Shown: positions 48,384 through 58,319, counted from the stretch's first letter. The stretch: DNA of 64,000 nt from Paraburkholderia lycopersici (GCF_900096975.1 NZ_FMYQ01000012.1:124001-188000), one strand, 5' to 3'. The notes: a model not told the origin generated them from the letters alone. Translations and numbers: made by a program.

Positions 48384-50380
48384 CGCGGCACCTTGCCGGC
48401 GAACGCGACGTACGCGTCGAGTGCGGCCGGATTTGCCATCGCATCGCGACTCGCCGCCTGCTCGAGCGAGCGGCCCATCAGAATCTTGCGCACCGGCACT
48501 TCCATCTTTTTGCCCGTGAGCGTGTACGGAATCTGCTCCATTTCGACCATCACGTCCGGCACGTGGCGCGGACTGCACAGCGTACGCAGCCGCTCGGCGA
48601 TGCGCGCGCGCAATGCGTCGTCGAGCTTCACGCCGTCGCGCAAACGCAGGAACAGCGGCATGAAAAACCCGCCGCCAGGCAGCTCGCAGCAGACGACCAG
48701 ACTGTCGGCCACGGCCTCGACCTCCTCGACGACACGATAGATCTCCGCCGAGCCGATCCGCACGCCATAGCGGTTCAGCGTCGAGTCCGCGCGGCCATAG
48801 ATGTAGCAGCCGCCGTGCGGCGTCAGGCGCATGAAGTCGCCGTGCCGCCAGACACCGGGGAAATGTTCGAAGTAGGACTCGCGGTAGCGCACGCCGCCTT
48901 CGTCGTTCCAGAAGAAGATCGGCATCGACGGCACCGGTTGCGTGACGACCAGCTCGCCGACCTCGTCGATGACGGGCTCGCCCGCATCGTTCCAGACGTC
49001 GACCGCCATGCCCAGCATGCACGCCTGGATCTCGCCAGCATGGACGGGCAGCAGCGGCACCGCGCCGACAAGCCCGCTGCACAGCTCGGTGCCGCCCGAT
49101 TGCGACGTGACCCAAAGATCGGCCTTCACGCAGCGATAAAACCACGCGAACGTCTCCGGCGTGCTCGGCGCACCGCTCAGCAGCACGCTCCTCAACCGCG
49201 ACAGGTCGAACTGCCGGCCGGGCTCGATGCCGGCCTTCTCCATCATCTGCACGAAAGTCGGGCTGCCGCCGAAGCAGGTCGCGCCCGCGTCGGCCGCGAG
49301 CTTCCACAGGCATTCGGGGCCGCCGTGCATCGGGCTGCCGTCGTAGAGCACCGCCGACGCCCCGGTCAGCAGCGCCGCGACAAGCAGATTCCACATCATC
49401 CAGCCGGTCGTGCTGTAGAAGAACATCACGTCGCCGGCGTGCAGATCCATATGCAGATCCATCAGCTTCAGATGCTCGATCAGCACGCCAATGTGACTAT
49501 GCACGATCGCCTTCGGCAGACCCGTCGTCCCCGACGAGAACACGATCCACAGCGGATGATCGGCGCCCACGCGCTCGAAGCGAAACGCTTCGGCGGGTAT
49601 TTCGGGGCCGGACATCAGCGTGTCCCACGCATAAACGGGGCACGGCAGCGGCGGCACATCGGCGGGCAACCCGTCGACGATGTTCGGCAGCCAGACGAGC
49701 GCCTGTAGCGACGGGAGCGCCTGCGCGATCTGGAACACCTCGTTCTTGCGCTCGAAGCGCTTGCCGCCGAACGTATAGCCGTCGGCTGCGATCAGCACTT
49801 TCGGTGCGATTTGCTGGAAGCGATCGACGACGGTGCGCACGCCGAAGTCGATCGCGGCCGACGACCATACCGCACCGATGCTGGTGGCGGCGAGCATCGC
49901 GACCGCGCACTCGGGCACGTTCGGCAGATACGCGACGACGCGGTCGCCCGGTCGCACGCCGAGTTCGCGCAAGCGCGTCGCTAAGCGTCGCACCTGGCTC
50001 GCGAGATCGACCATCGTCAGGGTTCGAAGCGGCCGCGTTTCGCTCGCGGACTGGAACGCCGCAAGCGTGGGGTCCGCGTGCGCCGCGTTACGCAGCACGT
50101 GCTCGGCGTAGTTCACGCGGGCGTCGGGAAACCAGCGCGTATGCGGCATCGGCGCGCCGTCGGTCACGCGCAACGCCGAGCCGTCGTGCTGCACGTCATG
50201 CCACGTCCAGATCGACGACCAGAACGCGTCGGGCTCGCGGACCGACCAGTGCCACAGCGCTTCGTAGTTCTCGAACACGAGATCGCGGTCTCGCGCGAGC
50301 CAGTCCATGTAACGCGCGAGATTGGAGTTCCGTGTGAACGTTTCGTCCGGTTTCCACAGCAGTTCGCCTTCGTTTACCAC
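48380..50380 (-). CDS. Acetoacetate-CoA ligase family (possible benzoylacetate-CoA ligase)
   Basis: A 666-residue acyl-adenylate ligase of the AacS group: ATP loop IVFSSGTTGLPKAIVHSH, central STTGWMMWN, and the C-terminal lysine motif TLTGKKMEVPVRKIL. It activates a beta-keto acid with ATP and CoA. Beside an acetophenone-carboxylase-like operon the closest role is that of Bal, benzoylacetate-CoA ligase, which follows Apc1-5 in Aromatoleum; acetoacetate from acetone is the alternative. GTG start with AGGAGG five bases upstream; it overlaps the upstream gene by seven bases. Confidence 0.92.
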   Translation of the reverse strand: MVNEGELLWKPDETFTRNSNLARYMDWLARDRDLVFENYEALWHWSVREPDAFWSSIWTWHDVQHDGSALRVTDGAPMPHTRWFPDARVNYAEHVLRNAAHADPTLAAFQSASETRPLRTLTMVDLASQVRRLATRLRELGVRPGDRVVAYLPNVPECAVAMLAATSIGAVWSSAAIDFGVRTVVDRFQQIAPKVLIAADGYTFGGKRFERKNEVFQIAQALPSLQALVWLPNIVDGLPADVPPLPCPVYAWDTLMSGPEIPAEAFRFERVGADHPLWIVFSSGTTGLPKAIVHSHIGVLIEHLKLMDLHMDLHAGDVMFFYSTTGWMMWNLLVAALLTGASAVLYDGSPMHGGPECLWKLAADAGATCFGGSPTFVQMMEKAGIEPGRQFDLSRLRSVLLSGAPSTPETFAWFYRCVKADLWVTSQSGGTELCSGLVGAVPLLPVHAGEIQACMLGMAVDVWNDAGEPVIDEVGELVVTQPVPSMPIFFWNDEGGVRYRESYFEHFPGVWRHGDFMRLTPHGGCYIYGRADSTLNRYGVRIGSAEIYRVVEEVEAVADSLVVCCELPGGGFFMPLFLRLRDGVKLDDALRARIAERLRTLCSPRHVPDVMVEMEQIPYTLTGKKMEVPVRKILMGRSLEQAASRDAMANPAALDAYVAFAGKVPR

Positions 50381-51231
50381 TTCAGCCTCCTTTCACGCAA
50401 TGTGGCGAGCCGTTCGAGAACCGTCTCCGGACGAGCCCCAGGGGGAATGTCGCCAACGTCGAACGTATTCTGTCCGGCAGGCGTCGACAGTTCGTCTCGC
50501 TGCCAGAACGCCTCCGGCACGACGAGCCCGGCCGGCCCCCGGCCGCACGCGGAGGGTGCAATCGCGAAGTCCGGTTCGAGACCCTCCGGAAATTCGGCTG
50601 CCGCTGGCAACCGGATGCCCCAATCCCAGCCATAGTGCCGCGCGACATTCACCACCGGCTGATAGAGTTCGAGCCACGACGCGGCGTCCCCGGCGTTCCA
50701 TGCATGCGATTCGCGCAGCAGCAAGACATCGACGCCGGCTGTCGCGTAGAGCCGCAGGAAATCCGCGATGCTGGACGCGGCCGCATCGGCGGCGTCTTCG
50801 TCGACTTCGATATCGGGCGCGCCCCCCGCGAGCGCGAGCGCCTCGGCGGCCCAGTCGCGCGGGGACGGCAGCGCCAGCGCGAAGATCGCGTCGGGCAACG
50901 CGGCGCGCAGCGCGAGCGCGAGCGCAGCCGCGTGCTCACGCAGCGCCGTGCTCGCGAGGCACGCCTTCAGCGGCAGATGCGCACGCCGGGTCTTCTCCGC
51001 CATCGCTGCTCCGAGCGCCGGGTCGGCCGCCAGCCAGGCGGCCGCAACGTCGGCAAGCGGCAGCGTGAGAACGTCGGACCCCAGCAGGCCGTGCGCCTGG
51101 CGCGTCCACGCCACACATCTGGCACTGTCGAGCCAAGGCGGGCCGCCGCCAGTCAGAAGCGGCGCGCTGTAGCTGTCGTGGTCGAGCCAGAGCAGCCGGC
51201 GAGTGCGATTTGCTTCGATCAATCGCGCCAT
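50374..51231 (-). CDS. Unknown protein, candidate fifth subunit of ketone carboxylase
   Basis: A 285-residue soluble protein of about 30 kDa, Ala-rich, with no signal peptide. A C-terminal segment (IADFLRLYATAGVDVLLLRES) resembles a TIM-barrel of the URO-D/MetE kind, but I cannot name the family. Its place after the HyuB gene and before the CoA ligase matches Apc5, the roughly 34-kDa epsilon subunit of acetophenone carboxylase. Assignment is by position and size only. Confidence 0.7.
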   Translation of the reverse strand: MARLIEANRTRRLLWLDHDSYSAPLLTGGGPPWLDSARCVAWTRQAHGLLGSDVLTLPLADVAAAWLAADPALGAAMAEKTRRAHLPLKACLASTALREHAAALALALRAALPDAIFALALPSPRDWAAEALALAGGAPDIEVDEDAADAAASSIADFLRLYATAGVDVLLLRESHAWNAGDAASWLELYQPVVNVARHYGWDWGIRLPAAAEFPEGLEPDFAIAPSACGRGPAGLVVPEAFWQRDELSTPAGQNTFDVGDIPPGARPETVLERLATLRERRLKW

Positions 51232-51244
51232 GATGCCTCCCTGT

Positions 51245-51451
51245 TCAACATGCCGTGTTGCCGCCGTCGATCACGAGATCGGCACCGGTCATGCAAGAAG
51301 AATCGTCCGGGACGAAAAAAACGATCGCGCGCGCGTCGCGTCCGTCGGCGCGCAGCGCTGCCGCGCGCGCTTCGCCTTCGTCCCGACAGATGTCGGTCAG
51401 CGGCACATGTGCGCCGGCGGCAACCGCGCAGCGGCCGTCGAGCCGGTTCAT
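51245..51451 (-). pseudogene. Internally deleted short-chain dehydrogenase remnant
   Basis: A 68-residue frame that reads as a shrunken SDR: the start MNRLDGRCAV, then GAHVPLTDI, DEGEARAAALRADGRDA, and directly the C-terminal DDSSCMTGADLVIDGGN. The TGxxxGxG loop, NNAG and YxxxK are all missing, so it cannot be active. The ATG overlaps the HyuB stop (ATGA). In Aromatoleum the apc cluster is accompanied by an SDR, (S)-1-phenylethanol dehydrogenase, so this may be the relic of such a gene. Confidence 0.75.
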
Positions 51452-53694
51452 GCTTGCGCCCCCTGCGCGGCGAGACGCGCTTCGAGTTCCGCGATCCGCA
51501 CGTCCTTCGGATCGAGCATGAACGCCCCCTGGATCTGGTCGGCCGGCATCTTGACGCGCTGGCCCAGCGTCGTCGCATAGATCTCGGCGGGGTTGTTCCA
51601 GCTGCCGAAGTACGGCAGCGATGCTGGCGGCTCCGGCGTCACCCATTCGTCGCAGAACGCGTCGAACGGCTTGCCGCGCGCAATGCGCGCGAGCCGCTCG
51701 GCCGCCCGCGCGTCGGCGGTCGCCTCGACGTCGACGACCAGCGTTGCCTCGTCATAGACGACCCTGTAAAGGTCGCGCGCGTTCTCGTGCGACATCAGAT
51801 CCTCGCGCAAATCCTTCATCACGAGTTCCGGATCGCGTTCGAGCACGTCGCCGTAGCCGCCGCCCGAGCCCTGGCAAATCATGTAGATCTCGCCTTCGTT
51901 GCAGATCTCGAACGTCATCCCCATGTCGTGGCTGCTGTACTTCGCGCCCGGAATCGGACGTGTGTTCATCAGATCCACGATGTCGAACGCCTCGACGGCC
52001 TTCGGATTTTCTTCGAGCACCTTGAAGATGTTGATGCCCTTGATCTTCATCAGCTGATAGCTCGGGCACGAGTAGCCGCCGAACAGCCCCTGCGCGGACG
52101 GAAACTTCGAGCCCTCGCAGCCGGTCATGAAGCCCCACAGGCCCGACCCGCGCGCAGTGGCGATCTGTTCGTAGCCCATCCCGCCGCGATACTTGCCCCA
52201 GCCGATCCGGTCCTTCGCGAGCCGCTGCGCGCCGAGGCGGACGATCGGCGTGTCCTCCTCCGCGATCTCGTGCTCGCCGGTGTCGCACATGAAGCCGAAC
52301 ACGGGCGAGATCGAATGCTCGCCGTCCGCGTGACTGCGCGCGCCCTGCCCGTTGCCGTTGATGTCCGCGCAGAAATTGCCGGTCACGTCGCCGTGCTGCG
52401 TAATGCCGCCGTAGATGAATGTCGCCGCCTGGTCGTACTGCGATGCGATGACCGCCGAGTAGCGATGCGGCAGGCTATAGCTGAGCTTGTTCATCGGGAC
52501 CGTCCACACGACGCAGCCCTTGAACAGCGGCATCAGGCTCATCGCCTGCGGCATCTCCCCCTCGGCGTCGAGGATCGAGTTGCGATCGGTGATGATCTCG
52601 ATCGGCGACAGCACCGCCATCGTATGCGGCAGGTCAGGCCAGATGTTCTGCAGCAACCCCGTGCACAGCGAGGCCTTGAACGACGCGATATTCGTGTTCA
52701 CCGAGCGGTTCAGGAACTGTGGTGCGGAGCCGCGGAAGTCCATGATCATCCGGTCGCCCTTCACGGTGATCGCGCAGGCGATCTTCTGCATCGCGTTCTC
52801 GCGCAGGCTCGAATCCATGAACTGCAGCACGCGCGTCGTGCCGTCGGGCAATTCGCGGATGCGCCGGCGCATTTCCGTTTCGACGTCTTCGAGGTGCGAA
52901 CGCAGCGTGCCGATCAGCGCGTCCCGGCCGTACTGGTCGAGCAGCGCGATGATCCGCTCGCGCAACCGCAGCACCGCGTGCAGCTTCACCTTCATGTCCT
53001 CGAGCTGCAGGCGCGGATCGCGCACCGAGTTCTGCAGGAACGTGACGAGGTCGCGCTTCAGCTCGAAGTTCTCAACGATCTTGAACGGCGGCATCTTGAT
53101 GCCTTCGTCGTACTTGCTCTCGGCCTTCGCGGGCATCCCGCCCGGCTCGGTCGAACCGTTCTCGCCCTCGTGGATCGTCGACGACAGCCAGCAGACGAGC
53201 TCGCCCTTGTAGAAGAGCGGCATCATCATCGACTGGTCGGTGTTGTGGATGCCGCCGTAGCGCGCGTCGTTGTGGATGAAGCCGTCGCCGTCCTTCACGC
53301 CGACCGTCGGATCGTCCGTCCAGTTCTTGATGATGAAGCGGATCGGGTAGAAGCAGCACGCGGCAAATGCGATGATCCCGTGCGGCGCGATCATCGACAG
53401 GTCGCCCTGCGCGGTGTAGATCGCGGTCACGAGGTCGCCCCACTTCGCGCCCGGCGCCGCGCCCATCTGGTTCACCATCGTGAACGCTTCGGACAGCGCC
53501 GAGTTGATGAGCCCGCGCACATGGTGGACCTGGTGAGGATCGACGCCGCGTTCCAGCACTTCGCTCTCCGCCTTCGAGCGCGGCATGATGCTGTGATTGC
53601 GCATGATCTCGGGGTCCGGCCCGAGGAACAGCGTGTTGTCGGCGATGAACTTGTCGAGCAGCGCCCGATCTTCTGCATTGATTTCGTTTTGCAT
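51448..53694 (-). CDS. Hydantoinase B/oxoprolinase family, ketone carboxylase large subunit
   Basis: A 748-residue HyuB protein (about 83 kDa), of the size of acetone carboxylase AcxB and the large acetophenone carboxylase subunit. Motifs include HNDARYGGIHNTDQSMMMP, MDFRGSAPQF and GSGGGYGDVLERDPELV. These subunits bind and carboxylate the ketone after phosphorylated intermediates are made by the HyuA partners. AAGGAG is six bases before the ATG at 53694. Upstream is HyuA (14-base gap). Confidence 0.92.
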   Translation of the reverse strand: MQNEINAEDRALLDKFIADNTLFLGPDPEIMRNHSIMPRSKAESEVLERGVDPHQVHHVRGLINSALSEAFTMVNQMGAAPGAKWGDLVTAIYTAQGDLSMIAPHGIIAFAACCFYPIRFIIKNWTDDPTVGVKDGDGFIHNDARYGGIHNTDQSMMMPLFYKGELVCWLSSTIHEGENGSTEPGGMPAKAESKYDEGIKMPPFKIVENFELKRDLVTFLQNSVRDPRLQLEDMKVKLHAVLRLRERIIALLDQYGRDALIGTLRSHLEDVETEMRRRIRELPDGTTRVLQFMDSSLRENAMQKIACAITVKGDRMIMDFRGSAPQFLNRSVNTNIASFKASLCTGLLQNIWPDLPHTMAVLSPIEIITDRNSILDAEGEMPQAMSLMPLFKGCVVWTVPMNKLSYSLPHRYSAVIASQYDQAATFIYGGITQHGDVTGNFCADINGNGQGARSHADGEHSISPVFGFMCDTGEHEIAEEDTPIVRLGAQRLAKDRIGWGKYRGGMGYEQIATARGSGLWGFMTGCEGSKFPSAQGLFGGYSCPSYQLMKIKGINIFKVLEENPKAVEAFDIVDLMNTRPIPGAKYSSHDMGMTFEICNEGEIYMICQGSGGGYGDVLERDPELVMKDLREDLMSHENARDLYRVVYDEATLVVDVEATADARAAERLARIARGKPFDAFCDEWVTPEPPASLPYFGSWNNPAEIYATTLGQRVKMPADQIQGAFMLDPKDVRIAELEARLAAQGAQA

Positions 53695-53708
53695 GTCGAA
53701 CTCCTTGC

Positions 53709-55838
53709 TTACTTGCGCAGGAACCACGCGCCGCCCTGGGCCGTCGCCTGATAGATCCAGCCCGGCTCGACGAGATAGGTGGTGGCGCGCGTGGTGATGA
53801 CGGCGGGTCCCTCGATCTGCGTACGCCCGGCGCGCGCGCGGTCATCGTAGACAGCGGTGCGAAGCGGTCCCTCGTGCCCGACGAAGTGGCATTCGCGATA
53901 ACCGACCGGCTCCGGCGGCGGCAGCGGGTTGTCGCTGACCGTCAGCTTCGCGAACTGCACCGACGGCTGCTCGACATAGGCACACACGCGCAGCGTGTTG
54001 ATCCGCACGCCGGTTTCCGGGCTCTGCGAGCCTTCGCCGAAGCGCGAGCCATAGCTCTCATGGAACAGTTCCATCAGCGTCAGCACGTCGCGCTGCGTCT
54101 TCAGGCGCGAGATCGGCGTGACCACCGCCGTCTGCACGCGCTGGTTGCCGTAGCGCATGTCGAGTTCGAGCCGGTAGCGAATCTGCGACGGGTCCATTCC
54201 CTGCCGCTCGAGATCCTCGCGGCCGCGCCGCTCGAGTTCCTCGACGCCCTGGTTGAAGGCGTCGAAATCCATGAAGAACGACTTCGTGTTCGGGTTGAAC
54301 AGCACGGTCCACGTGTTCATCTCGTGGATATGCATCTGGTTCACCGTGCCCGCGCCGCATGCCGAGAACGTCGACGAATACGGCGGCGCCAGTACGCGGG
54401 TGATGCCGAGCGCCGATGCGATCCCGCACGCGTGCAGCGGCCCGTTGCCGCCGTAGGCGAGCACGGTGAAGTCCTTCGGCTCGTAGCCGCGCGTACGCAG
54501 CTCGGTCGCGATGCCGTTCGCCATCGACGCGTCAACCTGCTTCTTGATGAGCTTCGCGGTTTCGATCACGTCGAGGTCGAGCTCGTCGCACAGATCGTCC
54601 TGCATCGCCTGCCGCGCGCGGCGCGGATTCAGCGGAATGCGGCCGTTCGCATAGTTCTTCGGATCGAGATAGCCGAGCAGCAGGTCGGCATCAGTGACGG
54701 TCGGATGCTGGCCGCCGCGGTCGTAGCAGGCGGGCCCCGGATCGGACCCGGCCGACTGCGGGCCGATCTCGACGGTCTTGTACATCCGCTCGTAGCGCGC
54801 GATCGAGCCGCCGCCCGCGCCGAGCGCGACCAGATGCACCATCGGCACGCTGACGAGCCAGCGGTCGATCACCGGGTTGAAATCGTAGAACTTCTGGCCG
54901 CCCTGCACGACGATGCCGATGTCGAAGCTCGTCCCGCCCATGTCGGTCGCGACGACGTTGCCGAGCTCCGCGGCCGCCGCCAGGTATTCGCTCGCGGCGA
55001 TCCCCGATACCGGACCCGAGTGCACGGTCTGCAGCGCGTCGGTCGAGTTGAGCTGCGCCATCCCGCCCGAGTTGTGATTGACGAGCATCGGCTTCGCGTA
55101 GCCTTGCTGGCGCAGGTTCAGCTCCAGCGTACCGAGGCCGTGGTACATGATCTGATGCAGGAACGCGTCGATGATCGACGACGTCGCGCGCGAATACTCG
55201 CCCTTGCGCCCGACGACCTGATGCGACAGCAGCATCGGAATCGCGCCGAGCATGTGCGCCGGGTATTCCTCGAGAAAGATTTCCCGCACACGGAGTTCGT
55301 GCACCGGATTCACCACGCTGTTCGTGAACATCACGACAAGCGCCTGTGCGCCGGCGTCGACGAGTTCGCGAATACGCAGACGCACGTCGTCCTCGTCGAG
55401 CGTCCAGAACACGTGGCCCGCGTAGTCGATGCGCTCGCGCACCTCGCGGATCAGCGGAATCGCGACGAGCGGTTCCGGCCGCGCAGCGTTCGGAATGTCC
55501 ATCTGCTCGTGCTCGGACAGCCCTTCGCCGTAGCCGCGCGCACGCGACAGCGGAACCGTGTGCTTGAAGCCCGTGGTGACGAGCAGGCCGACCCGCGGGC
55601 CCTTGCGCTCGATCAGCGCGTTCGTGCCGAGCGTCGTCGCGTAGCGCACCGAATCGACTTCCGACAGCAACTGCGTCGGCGTTAGTTCAAGCTGGCGGCA
55701 CGCGTCCGCGAGCGAGTCGTTGAAGCCGACCGCGAGATTGTGATGCGTGGTGAGCGATTTGCCTTCGACACACTGATCGCCCCAGGCCACGAAGCAATCC
55801 GTGAAGGTGCCGCCAATATCGACGGAAACACGTTTCAT
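53709..55838 (-). CDS. Hydantoinase A family, ketone carboxylase ATPase subunit (second HyuA)
   Basis: A 709-residue HyuA protein with the actin-like ATPase signature RVSVDIGGTFTDCFV at the N-terminus and TDMGGTSFDIGIV in the middle. About the size of acetone carboxylase AcxA. It should bind ATP and activate bicarbonate or enol for carboxylation with HyuB. It is separated by 19 bases from the small zinc-type subunit. Confidence 0.92.
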   Translation of the reverse strand: MKRVSVDIGGTFTDCFVAWGDQCVEGKSLTTHHNLAVGFNDSLADACRQLELTPTQLLSEVDSVRYATTLGTNALIERKGPRVGLLVTTGFKHTVPLSRARGYGEGLSEHEQMDIPNAARPEPLVAIPLIREVRERIDYAGHVFWTLDEDDVRLRIRELVDAGAQALVVMFTNSVVNPVHELRVREIFLEEYPAHMLGAIPMLLSHQVVGRKGEYSRATSSIIDAFLHQIMYHGLGTLELNLRQQGYAKPMLVNHNSGGMAQLNSTDALQTVHSGPVSGIAASEYLAAAAELGNVVATDMGGTSFDIGIVVQGGQKFYDFNPVIDRWLVSVPMVHLVALGAGGGSIARYERMYKTVEIGPQSAGSDPGPACYDRGGQHPTVTDADLLLGYLDPKNYANGRIPLNPRRARQAMQDDLCDELDLDVIETAKLIKKQVDASMANGIATELRTRGYEPKDFTVLAYGGNGPLHACGIASALGITRVLAPPYSSTFSACGAGTVNQMHIHEMNTWTVLFNPNTKSFFMDFDAFNQGVEELERRGREDLERQGMDPSQIRYRLELDMRYGNQRVQTAVVTPISRLKTQRDVLTLMELFHESYGSRFGEGSQSPETGVRINTLRVCAYVEQPSVQFAKLTVSDNPLPPPEPVGYRECHFVGHEGPLRTAVYDDRARAGRTQIEGPAVITTRATTYLVEPGWIYQATAQGGAWFLRK

Positions 55839-55857
55839 CGTTGATTCTCCCCGTATG

Positions 55858-56319
55858 TCAGTTGGACGGCGTATCGGACCGGGCGGCCGCGTGCCGGTGA
55901 TGCGTGGCCGCGTGCAGCGCGCGCTGCAGCTTCACGCGTTCGAGCGCGAGATCGGGCGCTTGCGCGGGTTCCGTCATCGCCGGACGGTCCTTCCATTGCG
56001 CTTTGAGCGCGTCGATGTCGAGCTCGATGTCGTGCAGCGGCGGATGGCCCGGCGGCAAATACTCGGCTTCGACTAGCACGCCGCAGCTTGGGCAGTAGTA
56101 CTCGAGAATCCTGCACCAGTCGGGGTCCGGCGAATACGTGCGCTCGTACAGCTTCTGATCGAGCAGCGGCTTGTGGATCTCGCGCGGATCGCGATCGTAG
56201 ACGAGCAGCCCGCGCTTGTAGTTCTCGCGCGCGCCGCCGTGCTCATGGCCGCAGCGCCGGCATTCCCATTGCTCCGTGCCGAGGTCGATGCGCAGGGTTT
56301 CGGTAATCAGGACTTTCAT
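55858..56319 (-). CDS. Small zinc-type subunit of ketone carboxylase (acetone carboxylase gamma-like)
   Basis: A 153-residue protein with two Cys pairs, C20/C23 (ECRRCG) and C76/C79 (YYCPSCG), plus C69, consistent with a zinc-binding fold as in acetone carboxylase gamma and the 15-kDa acetophenone carboxylase subunit. The 40-residue C-terminal tail is His/Ala-rich and variable. Its ATG overlaps the upstream HyuA stop (ATGA), so the complex subunits are translationally coupled. Confidence 0.88.
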   Translation of the reverse strand: MKVLITETLRIDLGTEQWECRRCGHEHGGARENYKRGLLVYDRDPREIHKPLLDQKLYERTYSPDPDWCRILEYYCPSCGVLVEAEYLPPGHPPLHDIELDIDALKAQWKDRPAMTEPAQAPDLALERVKLQRALHAATHHRHAAARSDTPSN

Positions 56320-58319
56320 TGTTCGGTCTCCTCACCACGGCTGAGCAGAATGTCGCCCGCGGAATTGATTTCGAAGTGCCAACCCGCGTCGATGCGCCCG
56401 GTGAAGAAGTCCTCTTCGAGCACTGCGGGGCCGGACGCGCGCACTGCGACGCCTTTCGGCTGGTCTTCGACGCGATAGAGCGGCAGTTCCGCCTCACGGC
56501 CGTCGACGACGACGAGCCGCGTGTCGCGCGTGATCGCCACCTGATGCCCGTCCTCGCCAAAGCGGCCCGTCAGCCTCGCCTGCGGCATCCGCTTGACCGC
56601 TGTCAGCGACACGGACAACGCCGCGCCCGGCGGAAGATCGGCCGGCAGCGTCTTCCCGTGCAGCGCGTGCCCGACCGTCTGTCCGTCGGCGCCGGTGGCT
56701 TCGAGCGAGTAGACCAGACGGCAATCGTCGATCGCCGCATCCTCGCCGAACATCGCGCGCGACGCCTGCGCGAACAGCGTGTCCATCGCCGCGGCGAGCG
56801 CGCCGTCGGTGGCCGCGGCAAGCGGCGCCGAGAAACTGTGGCCGACGTCGGAGAAGCCGATCCCGTAGGCGGAGAACACCGCTGCCAGGCCCGGAATCAG
56901 CACACGCTTCACGCCGATCGCATCCGCGACGCGACACGCGACCAGCGCGCCCGCGCCGCCGAATGCGGCCAGCGTCGTGTCCGGCCGGATCGGCGAGTAC
57001 GCGGTGAGGCTGTCGGCGACCTTTTTCACCCATGCCGCTTCCATCGCGGACAGCGCCTCCATGTCGCCCATCTTCAGCCGATCCGCGACGTGCGCGTGAA
57101 TTGCTTGCCGCGCGCGCGCCTTGTCGAGCTGCAGCTTGCCGCCGAAGAACGACGCCGGATCGAGCAGGCCCGCCAGTGCGAACGCGTCGGTGATCGTCGC
57201 CTGCGTGCCGCCCAGGCCGAAACAGGCAGGCCCTGGCGCGCTGCCGACGCTTTCCGGGCCGACCGCGATGCCGTCGCCGTTCGCGCGGATGATCGAGCTG
57301 CCGCCGACGCCCGCGCTGACGACGTCGCACAGCGCGAACGACGTCGCCACGCCTTCGACGTCGCCGTGCCGGTCCGCGCGTACGCCGCGCTCGTCGACCA
57401 CGCCGATGTCGGTCGTCGTCCCGCCGATGTCCATCGACAACAGATGCTTCAGCCCATAGTGCTCCGCGAGCACGCGTGCGCCCTCCATGCCGCCGCGCGG
57501 GCCCGAGCTGTATGTCTTCAGCGCGATCGTCTTCGCGACGCGTCCCGCATAGCCGTCGTTGCGGAACACGAGCAGCGGGCTCTGCGCGCGCGCATCGCGC
57601 AGCTTCTGTTCGGCGCTGTACAGGAAGCGCTCCATCGCCGGATGCAAAAACGCGTTGAACAGCGTGGTCCACGTGCGGCGAACGTCGTCGACGTCGTCGG
57701 CCACTTCGTGTGCATACAGGATCGGCAGCGCGCCAAGCAGGTGCGGCGGAAAGCTGCGCAGCAGCCTGCGCTTCAGACGCTGCTCGACTTCCGCGCGCCG
57801 CGGCCCGCCGATCGACACGACCAGCCGGTTCGCGCCCGACGCCGCGAGCTCGCCGACCGCGCGCACGACGTCGGCTTCGATCGTGTCGCCGGATAGCGCG
57901 ACCGCACGGCTGCCGATCACCGCGTCGAACAAGTCAGCCGCGCCGTCGGCGGCGCGCACCTGATCGGCGGACAACGTGCCGCCGGTCACGAGCCCGAGCC
58001 GAGGCCCCTTGCGCTCGACGAGTGCGTTGGTGCCTTGCGTGGTCGAATAGCGGATCGCGGCCGTCGACAGCAGCAGCGCCTCGAGATCTTCCTTGCCGTA
58101 CACCGCTTCGGATACCTTGCGCAGCCCGTCGAACAGACACTGCGACAGATCGTGCGGCGTCGTCAGCGTCTTCGTGCGAACCACTTTGTCACCGTCCATC
58201 AGGCAAATGTCGGTCAACGTGCCGCCGTTGTCGATGTTGATCAGGCGATGCCGCGCGGCCCCGGCGCTTGCCGCGCCCGGCCGCCGCACATCGCGAGTGG
58301 AATCGGATGAGAGGGTCAT
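56316..58319 (-). CDS. Hydantoinase A family, ketone carboxylase subunit (first HyuA)
   Basis: A 667-residue HyuA protein (about 70 kDa). The N-terminal ATPase loop reads LINIDNGGTLTDICLMDG, with Asn where most HyuA have Ile or Gly (DIGGT), and the second loop is LSMDIGGTTTDIGVVDE. A second HyuA in the same operon is the mark of acetophenone carboxylase as opposed to acetone carboxylase. The ATG at 58319 follows 24 in-frame codons that look non-coding. It is the first gene of the operon. Confidence 0.9.
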   Translation of the reverse strand: MTLSSDSTRDVRRPGAASAGAARHRLINIDNGGTLTDICLMDGDKVVRTKTLTTPHDLSQCLFDGLRKVSEAVYGKEDLEALLLSTAAIRYSTTQGTNALVERKGPRLGLVTGGTLSADQVRAADGAADLFDAVIGSRAVALSGDTIEADVVRAVGELAASGANRLVVSIGGPRRAEVEQRLKRRLLRSFPPHLLGALPILYAHEVADDVDDVRRTWTTLFNAFLHPAMERFLYSAEQKLRDARAQSPLLVFRNDGYAGRVAKTIALKTYSSGPRGGMEGARVLAEHYGLKHLLSMDIGGTTTDIGVVDERGVRADRHGDVEGVATSFALCDVVSAGVGGSSIIRANGDGIAVGPESVGSAPGPACFGLGGTQATITDAFALAGLLDPASFFGGKLQLDKARARQAIHAHVADRLKMGDMEALSAMEAAWVKKVADSLTAYSPIRPDTTLAAFGGAGALVACRVADAIGVKRVLIPGLAAVFSAYGIGFSDVGHSFSAPLAAATDGALAAAMDTLFAQASRAMFGEDAAIDDCRLVYSLEATGADGQTVGHALHGKTLPADLPPGAALSVSLTAVKRMPQARLTGRFGEDGHQVAITRDTRLVVVDGREAELPLYRVEDQPKGVAVRASGPAVLEEDFFTGRIDAGWHFEINSAGDILLSRGEETEQ

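Noticed and set aside
50635..53751. A 1038-codon plus-strand frame opposite the HyuB gene
   Set aside because: Same type of antisense shadow; composition dominated by Arg, Val, His and Ala without motifs.
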